A program made the position numbers and the translations under genes. Positions 31,204-39,723 of a stretch of 64,000 nucleotides of DNA are shown piece after piece. Source of the stretch: JACVRW01 sp034664085 (GTDB lineage Bacteria; Actinomycetota; Thermoleophilia; Solirubrobacterales; Thermoleophilaceae). The notes below the pieces were generated by a model. It was not told where the DNA came from. It did not search any database and worked only from the letters and a program-made list of their open reading frames with translations. Numbering within the stretch: position 1 is the stretch's first letter; the number at the start of each line of letters is the position of its first letter. The DNA is taken from contig JAXDII010000100.1 of the NCBI GenBank assembly GCA_034664085.1, positions 39,374 through 103,373 on the forward strand. The letters run 5' to 3'.

Positions 31204-32087
31204 GCTCGGCTGGCGGCGGCACGGGGCCCGTGACCCGGGTCGGTGTGGTCGGCGGCGGCATCATGGGCAGCGGCATCGCCGAGGTGTGCGCCCGGGCGGG
31301 CGTCGACGTGGTGCTCGTCGAGGCGACGCCGGCGGCCGCCGAGGGAGCCGTCGCCCGGATCCGCCGCTCGCTCCAGCGGGCCGTCGAGCGCGGCAAGCTC
31401 GAGGCGGAGACCGCGGACCGGGCCGGCGGGCTCGTGCGCAGCACGACCGCCGTGGAGGAGCTGGCGGACCGCGAGGTCGTCATCGAGGCCGTCGTGGAGG
31501 ACAAGGAGGCGAAGCTGGAGGTCTTCCGGCGCCTGGCGGAGGTGGTCAGCGCCGAGGACGCGATCCTCGCCTCCAACACCTCCTCGATCCCGATCGTCGA
31601 GCTCGCCGCCTCGACCGGCAGCCGGGCCGCCAACGTCCTCGGGCTGCACTTCTTCAACCCCGTGCCGGTGCTGTCGCTCGTCGAGGTGATCCCCTCCCTG
31701 CTCACCTCCGACGCGACCGCCAAGCGGGCTCAGGCGTTCGCCGAGGAGCAGCTCGGCAAGGACCCGATCGTCGCGCCGGATCGGGCCGGCTTCACCGTCA
31801 ACGCGCTGCTGATCCCGTATGTGCTCGCTGCGATCCGGATGTTCGAGCAGGGGCTGGCCACGGCCGAGGACATCGACGAGGGCATGGTCAAGGGCTGCGC
31901 GCACCCGATGGGGCCGCTCGCGCTCGCCGACCTGATCGGCCTGGACACGGTGCTGGGCGTGGCCGAGACCCTCTACGCCGAGCACCGCGAGCAGCTGTAC
32001 GCCCCGCCGCCGCTGCTGCAGCGGCTCGTCGCCGCCGGGCTGCTCGGACGCAAGACCGGACGCGGGCTGTACAGCTACGACAACTAG
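31200..32087 (+). CDS. 3-hydroxyacyl-CoA (3-hydroxybutyryl-CoA) dehydrogenase
   Basis: 295-aa NAD-dependent enzyme. Rossmann motif VGVVGGGIMGSGIAEVCARAG near residues 14-35, then ASNTSSIPIVELA, catalytic His in GLHFFNPVPVL, Glu within VEVIPS, DRAGFTVNALLIPY and the C-terminal GCAHPMGPLALADLIGLDT. Oxidises L-3-hydroxyacyl-CoA to 3-oxoacyl-CoA. Coupled to the upstream dehydrogenase by ATGA. No enoyl-CoA hydratase or thiolase is in the window, so the pathway must be completed elsewhere. Confidence 0.93.
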   Translation: MSSAGGGTGPVTRVGVVGGGIMGSGIAEVCARAGVDVVLVEATPAAAEGAVARIRRSLQRAVERGKLEAETADRAGGLVRSTTAVEELADREVVIEAVVEDKEAKLEVFRRLAEVVSAEDAILASNTSSIPIVELAASTGSRAANVLGLHFFNPVPVLSLVEVIPSLLTSDATAKRAQAFAEEQLGKDPIVAPDRAGFTVNALLIPYVLAAIRMFEQGLATAEDIDEGMVKGCAHPMGPLALADLIGLDTVLGVAETLYAEHREQLYAPPPLLQRLVAAGLLGRKTGRGLYSYDN

Positions 32088-32105
32088 GCACGCAAGGAGG
32101 CCAGC

Positions 32106-32489
32106 ATGACGAGCAACCGTGAGATCGAGGCGCTGCGGGAGGTGCTGGACGCCTTCAACCGGCACGACCTCGAAACGATCATGTCCCACTTCGCCGACGA
32201 CTGCGTGTTCGACTCGTCGCGCGGACCGGAGCCGTGGGGGCTCCGCTTCGAGGGCAAGGACGAGGTGCGCAGTGGGCTCGGCCGGCTGTTCGAGAGCACG
32301 CCCGACGTCCAGTTCGGCGAAGACAGCCACTTCGTCGCCGGCGACCGCGGCCTGTCCGAGTGGACGATCACCGGCAACACGAAGGACGGCGGCCGGATCG
32401 ACGTGCGCGGGTGCGACGTGTGGACCTTCGGCCCCGACGGCAAGATCGTCCGCAAGGACAGCTTCATGAAGAACCGGACCGACGGCTAG
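32106..32489 (+). CDS. SnoaL-like/NTF2-fold protein
   Basis: 127-aa protein with the NTF2-like cone fold pattern: EIEALREVLDAFNRHDLETI, MSHFADDCVFDSSRG, GKDEVRSGLGRLFE and GRIDVRGCDVWTFGPDGKIV. Members are isomerases, cyclases or ligand-binding proteins, and function cannot be read from this alone. It has an AAGGAGG site 6 bp before ATG 32106 and lies 18 bp after the 3-hydroxyacyl-CoA dehydrogenase, so it is part of that operon. Confidence 0.8.
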   Translation: MTSNREIEALREVLDAFNRHDLETIMSHFADDCVFDSSRGPEPWGLRFEGKDEVRSGLGRLFESTPDVQFGEDSHFVAGDRGLSEWTITGNTKDGGRIDVRGCDVWTFGPDGKIVRKDSFMKNRTDG

Positions 32490-32497
32490 GGGGCGAC

Positions 32498-33769
32498 ATG
32501 CTGTTGGCGAAGGCACTCGAGCGAAACCCGGAGCTGGTCCGGACCGCGATCGACTTCCACCAGGGCGGGGCGATCCCGGCCGACTGCTACCTGATCGACC
32601 TCGACGCGATCGCGGAGAACGCGCGCCTGCTGGCTGACGAGGCGAAGCGGTGGAAGCTGCGCACGTACCTGATGACGAAGTCGCACAACCGCAACCCCTA
32701 CGTCACGCGCGTGGCGCTGGAGCAGGGGCTGCGCAGCACGGTCGCGGTCGACACGATGGAGGCGCGCGTGCTCAACCGCTTCGGCCTGCCGGTCGGGCAC
32801 GTCGGGCACCTCTCCAACATCGCGAAGAACGCCGTGTCCGACATCCTCGCGATGGAGCCTGAGGTGGTCACCGTGTTCACCCACGAGGCGGCGAAGAACG
32901 TCTCGGACGCCGCCAAGGCCATGGGCATCGAGCAGGATCTCTACGTGCGCGTGAACAAGCCCGGCGACGAGTTCTTCCCGGGCATGGTCGGCGGCTGGAC
33001 CGAAGACGAGTGCGTTGAGGGCATCCGCCCGATCCTCGACCTGCCTAACGTGCGGATCGCCGGCCTGACGGCGTTCGTGAACATGAGCTACCAGGCCACC
33101 GACCTCACCGGCGCCGAGCCCACCAGCACCTTCTTCACGATGATGCGGGCGAAGGAGAAGCTCGAGCAGGCATTCGGCCTCCAGGACCTGCGCGTGAACG
33201 CGCCCGGCTGCAACAACTGCGCCACCTTCGGCACGCTCGCCAAGCACGGCGCGACGGAGGTGGAGCCGGGCATCGGCCTGATGGGCTCGAGCCTCGCCCA
33301 CGCCCATCAGGATCTCCCGGAGAAGCCGGCGCAGGTGTACGTCTCCGAGGTCATGCACCACTGGCAGGGCGACGCCTACGTCCTGGTCGGCGGCCTCGCC
33401 TACTACACCGGCGTCGGCAGCGAGAGCGACTTCCCGATCCGCTGCGCCACCGGAACGACGTTCGAGGCGGCGCAGGACAACTTCATGCGCCTCGCGGGCC
33501 GCAGCCTGCCGGTCGGCCACGGCGTGTGCGTGGACGGCGCGAACGGCAAGGTCGGCGACTCCGCCGTCTTCGCCTTCCGGGCGCAGCTGTACGGCAACCG
33601 GGCGCCGGTAGCGATCGTCAGCGGCATCGCCTCGGGCGAGCCCGAGGTCGAGGCGCTGTTCGACAACGCGGCCAACGCGCTGGACGAGAGCTACAACCCG
33701 ATCCCCACGCAGACCGTGGTCGAGCGGATCGAGGAGTGCGTGGCGCGCCGCTACGCGCTCGTCGCCTAG
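32498..33769 (+). CDS. YhfX-like PLP-dependent alanine-racemase-fold enzyme
   Basis: 423-aa protein resembling the YhfX branch of alanine-racemase-fold, PLP-dependent proteins. The likely PLP lysine is in RTYLMTKSHNRNPY (~residue 55), following the YLIDLDAIAENARLLADEA strand-helix typical of the racemase barrel; GCNNCATFGTLAKHG and LMGSSLAHAH occur further on. YhfX is poorly characterised; racemisation or aldol-type cleavage of an amino acid are possible. It starts 9 bp after the SnoaL gene and converges with the RidA gene, overlapping its stop by 4 bp. Family call moderately firm. Confidence 0.65.
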   Translation: MLLAKALERNPELVRTAIDFHQGGAIPADCYLIDLDAIAENARLLADEAKRWKLRTYLMTKSHNRNPYVTRVALEQGLRSTVAVDTMEARVLNRFGLPVGHVGHLSNIAKNAVSDILAMEPEVVTVFTHEAAKNVSDAAKAMGIEQDLYVRVNKPGDEFFPGMVGGWTEDECVEGIRPILDLPNVRIAGLTAFVNMSYQATDLTGAEPTSTFFTMMRAKEKLEQAFGLQDLRVNAPGCNNCATFGTLAKHGATEVEPGIGLMGSSLAHAHQDLPEKPAQVYVSEVMHHWQGDAYVLVGGLAYYTGVGSESDFPIRCATGTTFEAAQDNFMRLAGRSLPVGHGVCVDGANGKVGDSAVFAFRAQLYGNRAPVAIVSGIASGEPEVEALFDNAANALDESYNPIPTQTVVERIEECVARRYALVA

Positions 33770-34128
33770 ACCGCGGCGACGGCCATGATCTCCACGAGCC
33801 ACTGCTCGCCGGCGAGCTGGCTCTGCACGGTCGCGCGCGCAGGGGGCTCGATGCCCTCCACCCATTCGAGCCACACGCCGTTCATCTCGTCGAAGTCGGC
33901 GATGTCGCGCAGCCAGATGTTCACGGACACCAGGCGGGAGCGGTCGCTGCCGACCGTCGCGAGCAGCTCGTCGATCTGGCGCAGCACGTCACGCGTCTGA
34001 CCGGCGACCGTGGTCGAGCCGTCTCCGGCCACCTGGCCGGACAGGTAGACGGTTCCGCCGTGCACGACGGCCTGGCTCATGATCTCGCCCACGCCGTGGC
34101 GTGTAGGGCCCTGCTTCTGGTCTGACAT
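33766..34128 (-). CDS. RidA/YjgF/YER057c family protein
   Basis: 120-aa member of the RidA family: MSQAVVHGGTVYLSGQVAGD, GQTRDVLRQIDELLATVGSD, VNIWLRDIADFDEMN and PPARATVQSQLAG, where the Arg of RATV corresponds to the residue RidA uses for imine/enamine hydrolysis. Such proteins clear reactive 2-aminoacrylate-type intermediates made by PLP enzymes and amino-acid oxidases, which fits the neighbours (PLP enzyme, cyclodeaminase, D-amino-acid-oxidase-type protein). Last gene of the GntR-OCD-RidA operon. Confidence 0.9.
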   Translation of the reverse strand: MSDQKQGPTRHGVGEIMSQAVVHGGTVYLSGQVAGDGSTTVAGQTRDVLRQIDELLATVGSDRSRLVSVNIWLRDIADFDEMNGVWLEWVEGIEPPARATVQSQLAGEQWLVEIMAVAAV

Positions 34129-34150
34129 CTCGCTCCCGTCTGTTCGTTTC

Positions 34151-35107
34151 TCAGGCGCCGGCGCCGGCGCTCAGCTTCTGGACCGCGGCGTGGGCCACGA
34201 CCAGGTCCTCCGCGGCCATGCCGACCGACTTCAGGACGGTGATCTCGTCCGCGTCGCGCCGGCCCACGGCCCCGTCCACCACATCGGCGAGCTCGCCGGC
34301 GATCAGGTCCGCCGACCACAGCCCCGCCTCGATCGCCAGGATCAGGTCGCCGGCCTCGGCGAGCGCCGCCTCGCGGGTCTCCACCACCACGGTGCTGCGC
34401 CGCAGGGTCTCGGCGTCGAGCTCGCGCATGTCCGGGCGGTAGGCGCCGATCGCCGCGATGTGGGTGCCCGGCGCGACCAGCTCGCCGCGCACGACCGGCT
34501 CGCGGCTGGTGGTGCAGCAGCAGATCAGGTCCGCCGTGGGCACGTCGCCGGGGGTCCCCACGCGGGCGTCGACGCCGCGCTCGCGCGCGCGGGCAGCCAG
34601 GGCTTCGGCCCGCTCTGCGGTCGGGCTCACCACCACCACCGACGACAGCTCGCGGACGGCCAGCATCGCATCGAGGTGCGCGTGGGCCTGGACGCCCGCG
34701 CCGAAGATCAGCAGCGCCGCGGCGTCGGGGCGCGCGAGCTTGCGGACGCCGAGCGCGGACACGGCGGCCGTGCGCAGCGAGGTGAGCGCCGCCCCGTCGA
34801 GTATGGCCAGGGGCGCCTTGGTGTCGGCCGCGAAGAGGACGAAGAGGCCGTGGATCAGCGGCAGCCCGATCGCCGGGTTGGCCGCCTCGAGGGTGACCAG
34901 CTTCACCCCCACCCCGAGCTCGCCCCAGGCGGGCATCAGCAGCAGCTCTCCGCCGTGAGCGTCGAAATGGCTTCGCACCGGGCTGGCCGGTACCCGGCCG
35001 CCGCCGAAGGCGTGCTCCAGCGCGTCCACGGCATCCGTGACCGGCAGGGTCCGCAGGAGCTCCTCCGCGCTGAGGTGTGGGACGGGCGGATCGGAGCGCG
35101 CGGGCAA
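34151..35107 (-). CDS. Ornithine cyclodeaminase/mu-crystallin family protein
   Basis: 318-aa NAD(P)-binding protein of the OCD/mu-crystallin family. Substrate side: GGELLLMPAWGELGVGVKLVT and RTAAVSALGVRKLARPDA. Nucleotide side: LLIFGAGVQAHAHLDAML (~residues 134-150). Then PGTHIAAIGAYRPDMRELD and TVLKSVGMAAEDLVVA. Family reactions include cyclodeamination and reduction of cyclic imines. TTG start at 35107, 13 bp after the GntR stop. Lies in an imine/amino-acid chemistry cluster with RidA and an amino-acid oxidase. Confidence 0.9.
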   Translation of the reverse strand: MPARSDPPVPHLSAEELLRTLPVTDAVDALEHAFGGGRVPASPVRSHFDAHGGELLLMPAWGELGVGVKLVTLEAANPAIGLPLIHGLFVLFAADTKAPLAILDGAALTSLRTAAVSALGVRKLARPDAAALLIFGAGVQAHAHLDAMLAVRELSSVVVVSPTAERAEALAARARERGVDARVGTPGDVPTADLICCCTTSREPVVRGELVAPGTHIAAIGAYRPDMRELDAETLRRSTVVVETREAALAEAGDLILAIEAGLWSADLIAGELADVVDGAVGRRDADEITVLKSVGMAAEDLVVAHAAVQKLSAGAGA

Positions 35108-35120
35108 GGCGGCGAGCGTA

Positions 35121-35798
35121 CTACCTCACATTTGATGTCGCCGGCTCGTCGACGCCCGCCCAGATGCCGCGGGTGTGCTCGAGGTGCGAGCGCATGAGCG
35201 TCTCGGCGCGATCGGCGGTGCGCTCCTGCAGGGCGACGAGCAGGTCACGGTGCTCCTGGGCGAACCGGGCGAGCCGGTTCGACTCGGCGAGCGCCTTCAG
35301 CCCCACCAGCACGGTCTGGTCTCGCAGCTGGGAGATCAGGCGCACCAGCCGGCGATTGCCGGCGAGCTCGACCAGCGCCATGTGGAAATCGCGATCGGCG
35401 GCCAGGAAGCCGGCGAGGTCGCCGCTCTCGGCGGCCACCTCGATGTCCCCCACCAGCCGCTCCAGGCCCGAAAGCTGGGCGTCGGTGGCGCGCTCGGCCA
35501 CCATCCGCGCGGCGGGCACCTCGAGCATCAGCCGCAGCTCGCTGATCTCGTCCAGGTCGCGCTCGTCGGGAGTGACGACCCGAAAGCCGCGGTTGCGCAC
35601 CGGCTCGACGAGCCCGGTGCTGGCCAGGTCGAGCATCGCCTCGCGCACCGGCGTCGGCGACACCCCGAGGCGGCCCGCGAGCATCGTTGCCGAGTAGATC
35701 TCGCCTGCGGCGAGCTCGCCGGTGATGATGCTCGCGCGGATGGCCTGGCCGGCCTGCTCGCGCAGCGACGAGGCCTTGAGAGTCTTCACGCGGGCCAT
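35121..35798 (-). CDS. GntR family regulator, FCD (FadR-type) subfamily
   Basis: 225-aa regulator. Winged helix at about residues 5-72 (ASIITGELAAGEIYSATMLA, then GRLGVSPTPVREAMLDLAST and PVRNRGFRVVTPDE) and an FCD domain (ELRLMLEVPAARMVAERATD, then DRDFHMALVELAGNRRLVRL). ATG 35798 preferred to a 13-codon longer frame because it matches the family start. It leads the OCD-RidA operon and is divergent from the flavoenzyme at 35858; the 59-bp gap holds the near-palindrome TGCAATATTACA, a good operator candidate for both directions. Confidence 0.88.
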   Translation of the reverse strand: MARVKTLKASSLREQAGQAIRASIITGELAAGEIYSATMLAGRLGVSPTPVREAMLDLASTGLVEPVRNRGFRVVTPDERDLDEISELRLMLEVPAARMVAERATDAQLSGLERLVGDIEVAAESGDLAGFLAADRDFHMALVELAGNRRLVRLISQLRDQTVLVGLKALAESNRLARFAQEHRDLLVALQERTADRAETLMRSHLEHTRGIWAGVDEPATSNVR

Positions 35799-35832
35799 CG
35801 TACCCCGAGGCCTGCCGCGCCACGTCTGGCTG

Positions 35833-35844
35833 TGCAATATTACA
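35833..35844. promoter_or_regulatory. Near-palindrome TGCAATATTACA, operator candidate
   Basis: Ten of twelve bases are symmetric about the AATATT centre. It is the only AT-rich patch in the divergent GntR/flavoenzyme gap and resembles short palindromes bound by FCD-type GntR proteins. Confidence 0.4.
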
Positions 35845-35857
35845 TGCGAGTGGCGGC

Positions 35858-37144
35858 ATGAGTTCGCAGCGCGTGGTCGTGGTGGGCGGTGGCGTGGCGG
35901 GACTGTCCACGGCGTACTTCCTGCGCCGCCGCGGCGCCGAGGTGACCGTGCTGGAAAGCAGGCGCATGGGCAGCGCCGCCTCGGCCGTCAACGCCGGCTG
36001 GCTCTGCCCCGGGCAGGCCGGCCCGCTGCCCGAGCCGGGCCTTGCCGCCTACGGAGTGCGCTCGCTGCTCGACCGCGATTCGGCCCTCTACTTCGCGCCG
36101 AGCCAGCTGCCGCGGATGGCCAGCTGGCTGCTGCGCTTCGCCCGGCACTGCAACGAGCGCGACAACCGTGCCGGAACCGCCGCGCTCGCCCGCCTGGCCC
36201 GGCGCACCTTCGAGCTCACCGAGACGATGGCGGCCGACGGAGTCGAGTTCGAGCTGCACCGCCGCGGCCTGCTCGTGGCCGCGCAGGAGCGCGCCGCCGT
36301 GGAAAGCTTCCGCGCGGGGCTGGAGCCGCTGCGCGACGCCGGCCTGGCGGTGCCCGAGCGGGTCCTGTCGGGTGCCGAGGTCCGCGAGCGCGAGCCGACG
36401 CTCGCCGCGAGCGTCTCGGCCGGGCTTCACGTGGAGCAGCACTGGCACGTCCATCCGCCGACGTTCATGGCGGGGCTCTCCGCACGGCTGCGCGAGATGG
36501 GCGTGGCGCTCGAGGAGGGCACCGAGGTGACGGAGCTGGTCGGCGCGGACGGCCGCGTGCGCGAGCTGCGCAGCACGGCCGGGAGCTTCGCCGCCGACGC
36601 GGTCGTGCTCGCCACCGGGGCCTGGGCGCCGCGGCTGGCGCGCCAGCGCGGCATCCGCCTTCCCGTTCAGGCGGGAAAGGGGTACAGCTTCGAGGTCGGC
36701 ATGGCGCGCCTCCCGGGCCACGCGCTGCTGCTGCTGGAGCCGCACGTGGGAGTCAGCCCGCTGGGGGACCGGCTGCGCGTCGGCGGGACGATGGAGTTCA
36801 GCGGGATCAACGAGCGCCTGGACCAGGACCGCGTCGACACGATCGTGCGGGGCGCCGGCCGCATGCTGGAGGGCCTCGAGTCCCCGCAGCCCGAGAACGT
36901 CTGGAGCGGCATGCGCCCGATCGCCTCCGACGGCCTGCCGATCGTCGACCGGGCGCCACGCCACCACAACCTCTATCTCGCGGCGGCGTACTCGATGCTC
37001 GGGATGACCATCGCCGCGCCGGCCGGCGATGCGCTGGCCGAGCTGATCCTCACCGGCAGGCGTCCGCCCGAGCTGGAGCCCTTCAGCGCTGCGCGGTTTG
37101 CTCGGCGGCGGGCACGGGCTCGATCGGCGCCCGGCCCGACATGA
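35858..37144 (+). CDS. FAD-dependent oxidoreductase, D-amino acid oxidase/dehydrogenase (DAO) family
   Basis: 428-aa flavoenzyme. FAD motif VVVVGGGVAGLSTAYFLRRR at residues 6-25 with VTVLESRRMG, then SAVNAGWLCPGQAG typical of DadA-like dehydrogenases, DAVVLATGAWAPRLA and the C-terminal GMRPIASDGLPIVDR ... YLAAAYSMLGMTIAAPAGD. It oxidises an amine, D-amino acid or glycine derivative to an imine/oxo acid. The preceding GntR operon supplies RidA and OCD, both imine-handling. The last 62 bp overlap the convergent dppF gene, and the tail (RFARRRARARSAPG) is basic and probably disordered. Confidence 0.9.
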   Translation: MSSQRVVVVGGGVAGLSTAYFLRRRGAEVTVLESRRMGSAASAVNAGWLCPGQAGPLPEPGLAAYGVRSLLDRDSALYFAPSQLPRMASWLLRFARHCNERDNRAGTAALARLARRTFELTETMAADGVEFELHRRGLLVAAQERAAVESFRAGLEPLRDAGLAVPERVLSGAEVREREPTLAASVSAGLHVEQHWHVHPPTFMAGLSARLREMGVALEEGTEVTELVGADGRVRELRSTAGSFAADAVVLATGAWAPRLARQRGIRLPVQAGKGYSFEVGMARLPGHALLLLEPHVGVSPLGDRLRVGGTMEFSGINERLDQDRVDTIVRGAGRMLEGLESPQPENVWSGMRPIASDGLPIVDRAPRHHNLYLAAAYSMLGMTIAAPAGDALAELILTGRRPPELEPFSAARFARRRARARSAPGPT

Positions 37145-38075
37145 CGTCCTCGGCCCGGTGGCACGCGACCAGGTGTCCCGAGCGCACGGGCCGCAGCTCG
37201 GGGGTCGTGGTGCGGCACGCGTCCACCGCCGCGGGACAGCGCGGGTGGAAGGCGCAGCCCGCCGGCGGCGAGGCCGGGTCCGGCGGCTCCCCGGGGATCG
37301 CGATGCGGCGGCGCCGCTCGCGCACGCCCACCTCGGGCACGGCCGACCTCAGCGCGATCGTGTACGGGTGGGCGGGGCTGCCGAGCAGCTCCCGCGTCGG
37401 GCCCATCTCCACGAGCCGGCCCAGGTAGAGCACGCCGATCTGCTCGCAGAGCTGCTCCACGACCGCGAGGTCGTGGGAGATCAGGATGTACGCCAGGCGG
37501 CGTTCGTCGCGCAGGCGCCGGATCATCGCCAGCACGCGCGCCTGAACGGTCACGTCCAGCGCGCTGGTCGGCTCGTCGAGCACGACGAGCCGGGGCTCGA
37601 CGGCCAGCGCGCGGGCGATGGCGACGCGCTGCCGCTGCCCGCCCGAGAGGCTGTGCGGATACCGGCGGGCGTGCTCGGGTTCCAGGCCGACGTCCGAGAG
37701 CAGCTCGCCGATCCTGGCGCCGACCGCATCCTTTGGCACGACGCGATGGGCGCGCAGGGGCTCGGCCAGCGTGGCAGCCACGCGCATGCGCGGATCCAGC
37801 GTGGAGTCGGAGTCCTGGAAGACGACCTGCACGGCCCGGCGATAGTCCTTGAGCGCGCGCCGGCCGAGGTCGTGGACGTCCGTGCCCTCGAACGTGATCG
37901 CGCCGCCGTGCACCGGCAGCAGGCGCATCACCGCGCGACCGATGGTCGTCTTGCCCGAGCCGCTCTCCCCCACCAGGCCGAGCCCGAACGGCCCCTCGGG
38001 GACGGCGAACGACACGCCTCGGACGGCGTGCACGGCGCCGAAGCGCACCTCGAGGTCCTTCACTTCGAGCATCAC
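37083..38075 (-). CDS. dppF: Oligo/dipeptide-type ABC transporter, ATPase DppF/OppF
   Basis: 330-aa ATPase: Walker A LVGESGSGKTTI, signature HSLSGGQRQRVAIARAL, Walker B VVLDEPTSALDVTVQ, H-loop ISHDLAVV, and the C-terminal oligopeptide-transporter extension with CAFHPRCPAAVDAC. Last gene of the operon that starts at 47443. It overlaps the preceding dppD stop by 4 bp. Energises import of the ligand bound by the family 5 binding protein at 45863-47443. Confidence 0.92.
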   Translation of the reverse strand: MMLEVKDLEVRFGAVHAVRGVSFAVPEGPFGLGLVGESGSGKTTIGRAVMRLLPVHGGAITFEGTDVHDLGRRALKDYRRAVQVVFQDSDSTLDPRMRVAATLAEPLRAHRVVPKDAVGARIGELLSDVGLEPEHARRYPHSLSGGQRQRVAIARALAVEPRLVVLDEPTSALDVTVQARVLAMIRRLRDERRLAYILISHDLAVVEQLCEQIGVLYLGRLVEMGPTRELLGSPAHPYTIALRSAVPEVGVRERRRRIAIPGEPPDPASPPAGCAFHPRCPAAVDACRTTTPELRPVRSGHLVACHRAEDVMSGRAPIEPVPAAEQTAQR

Positions 38076-38845
38076 GAAAGCGCCCCACCCAGCTTCGGCA
38101 TCGAGGCGACCAGCTCGCGTGTATAGGCGTGCTGCGGCGCCTCCAGCACCTGCGCCGCCGGGCCCGACTCCACCTGCTCGCCGGCGCGCAGCACCACGAG
38201 CGTGTCCGACAGCTCGCCGAGCACCGCGAGGTCGTGGCTGATGAAGAGCACGCCGAGCCGCTCCTGCACCTGCAGCCGGCGGATCACCTCGATCACCTCC
38301 GCCTGGACGGTCACGTCCAGGGCGCTGGTCGGCTCGTCGGCGATCAGCAGCTCCGAGCGCAGCGCGATCGCGAGCGCGATCGCCGCCCGCTGCGCCTGGC
38401 CGCCGGAGAGCTGGTGCGGATAGCGCGCGAGCATCTCGGGCGGGAGAAACACCTCGCGCAGCGCCTGGTTCGCGCGCTCGCGCGCGTCGGCGCGCTCCAC
38501 CCCGTGATGGCGCAGGGCGCGCAGAAACAGGTCGCCGATGCGGATGACCGGGTTGAACGCCGACACCGGGCTCTGGAAGACCATCGCGATGCGCCGGCCG
38601 CGGATGATGCGCAGCTCCTGCTCCGGCATGCCGACCAGCTCGCGCCCGTCGAGCTGAATGCTGCCCGCCACCGTCGCGCCCATCTGGCCCGTGAGGCCCA
38701 GGATGGCGAGCGCCAGCGTGGACTTGCCGGAGCCGCTCTCGCCGGCCAGCCCGAGCACCTCGCCGTCGCTCAGGTCGAGCGCCTCGATCCTGACCACGGT
38801 CTGCTCTCCGAAGGCGACGCTCAGGTCGCGCACCTCGAGCTTCAC
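38072..38845 (-). CDS. dppD: Oligo/dipeptide-type ABC transporter, ATPase DppD/OppD (short)
   Basis: 257-aa ATPase: Walker A GLAGESGSGKSTLALAIL, QSPVSAFNPVIRIGD (Q-loop), signature HQLSGGQAQRAAIALAI, Walker B LLIADEPTSALDVTVQ. It stops shortly after the ATPase core (HAYTRELVASMPKLGG) and lacks the C-terminal Cys-containing extension that its partner has, so it is shorter than standard DppD. GTG 38845 overlaps the dppC stop as GTGA; a longer open frame is a shadow. Confidence 0.9.
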   Translation of the reverse strand: MKLEVRDLSVAFGEQTVVRIEALDLSDGEVLGLAGESGSGKSTLALAILGLTGQMGATVAGSIQLDGRELVGMPEQELRIIRGRRIAMVFQSPVSAFNPVIRIGDLFLRALRHHGVERADARERANQALREVFLPPEMLARYPHQLSGGQAQRAAIALAIALRSELLIADEPTSALDVTVQAEVIEVIRRLQVQERLGVLFISHDLAVLGELSDTLVVLRAGEQVESGPAAQVLEAPQHAYTRELVASMPKLGGALS

Positions 38846-39723
38846 CGGAAGATCACCCGCTTCGGATCGAGCGCCTCGCGCAGGCCGTCGCCCACGAGGT
38901 TGAACGCCATCGCCGCCAGCAGGATCGCGACTCCCGGGAAGGTGGCGACCCACCAGTGGGTCGTGAAGAACGCCTGGCCGTGGGCCACCATCAGTCCCCA
39001 CTCCGGCGTCGGGTCCTGGGCGCCGAGCCCGAGGAAGGACAGGCCCGCGACCGTGATGATCACCCCGCCGGCGTCGAGGGACATCTGCACGAGCACCGGA
39101 GTGAGCGAGTTCGGCAGCACGTGGCGACCGATGATGCGGAAGTTCGACAGCCCCAGGGCGCGCGCGCTCTCGATGTACTGGCGTCCGGCCACCGACGCTG
39201 CCTGGCCGCGCGCCAGGCGCGCGTACCAGGGCCACCAGGTGATCGCCAGCGCCAGCGTCGCGTTCTCGGCGCTAGCGCCCAGCACCGCGGCCAGCGCCAG
39301 CGCCAGCAGCAGCGCCGGGAACGCCAAGAAGACGTCGGTCACGCGCATGATCACGTCGTCGATGAAGCCGCCGAAGTAGCCGGCCGCCACGCCCAGCGGA
39401 ACGCCAACTGCGACGGCGGCGATCAGCACGAGCGCGGAGATCTCCAGCGACACGCGCGTGCCGTAGAGGACGCGGGAGAAGATGTCGCGGCCGACCTGGT
39501 CGGTGCCGAACCAGTGGGCTGACGAAGGGGGCTGGAGACCGTTCGCCGCGTGCGTGGCGTTGGCGGCGTCCTCGGGGAACGGCGCCAGCAGCGGCGCGAA
39601 GACCGCGACCAGGACCAGGCAGAGCAGCACGAGCCCGCCGCCGAGCACGAGGTAGTTCCCGCGCAGGGCCTCAGGCACGAGCAGGCGCCGCCGCGTGGTC
39701 ACGGCTGTGGCCACGTCCGTCAC
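38842..39723 (-). CDS. dppC: Oligo/dipeptide-type ABC transporter, permease DppC/OppC
   Basis: 293-aa permease with five to six helices: N-terminal RRRLLVPEALRGNYLVLGGG, HWFGTDQVGRDIFSRVLYG (DppC hallmark), GGFIDDVIMRVTDVFLAFP, coupling loop YIESARALGLSNFRIIGRHV and FLGLGAQDPTPEWGLM. GTG 39723 overlaps the dppB stop (GTGA). Confidence 0.93.
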   Translation of the reverse strand: MTDVATAVTTRRRLLVPEALRGNYLVLGGGLVLLCLVLVAVFAPLLAPFPEDAANATHAANGLQPPSSAHWFGTDQVGRDIFSRVLYGTRVSLEISALVLIAAVAVGVPLGVAAGYFGGFIDDVIMRVTDVFLAFPALLLALALAAVLGASAENATLALAITWWPWYARLARGQAASVAGRQYIESARALGLSNFRIIGRHVLPNSLTPVLVQMSLDAGGVIITVAGLSFLGLGAQDPTPEWGLMVAHGQAFFTTHWWVATFPGVAILLAAMAFNLVGDGLREALDPKRVIFR

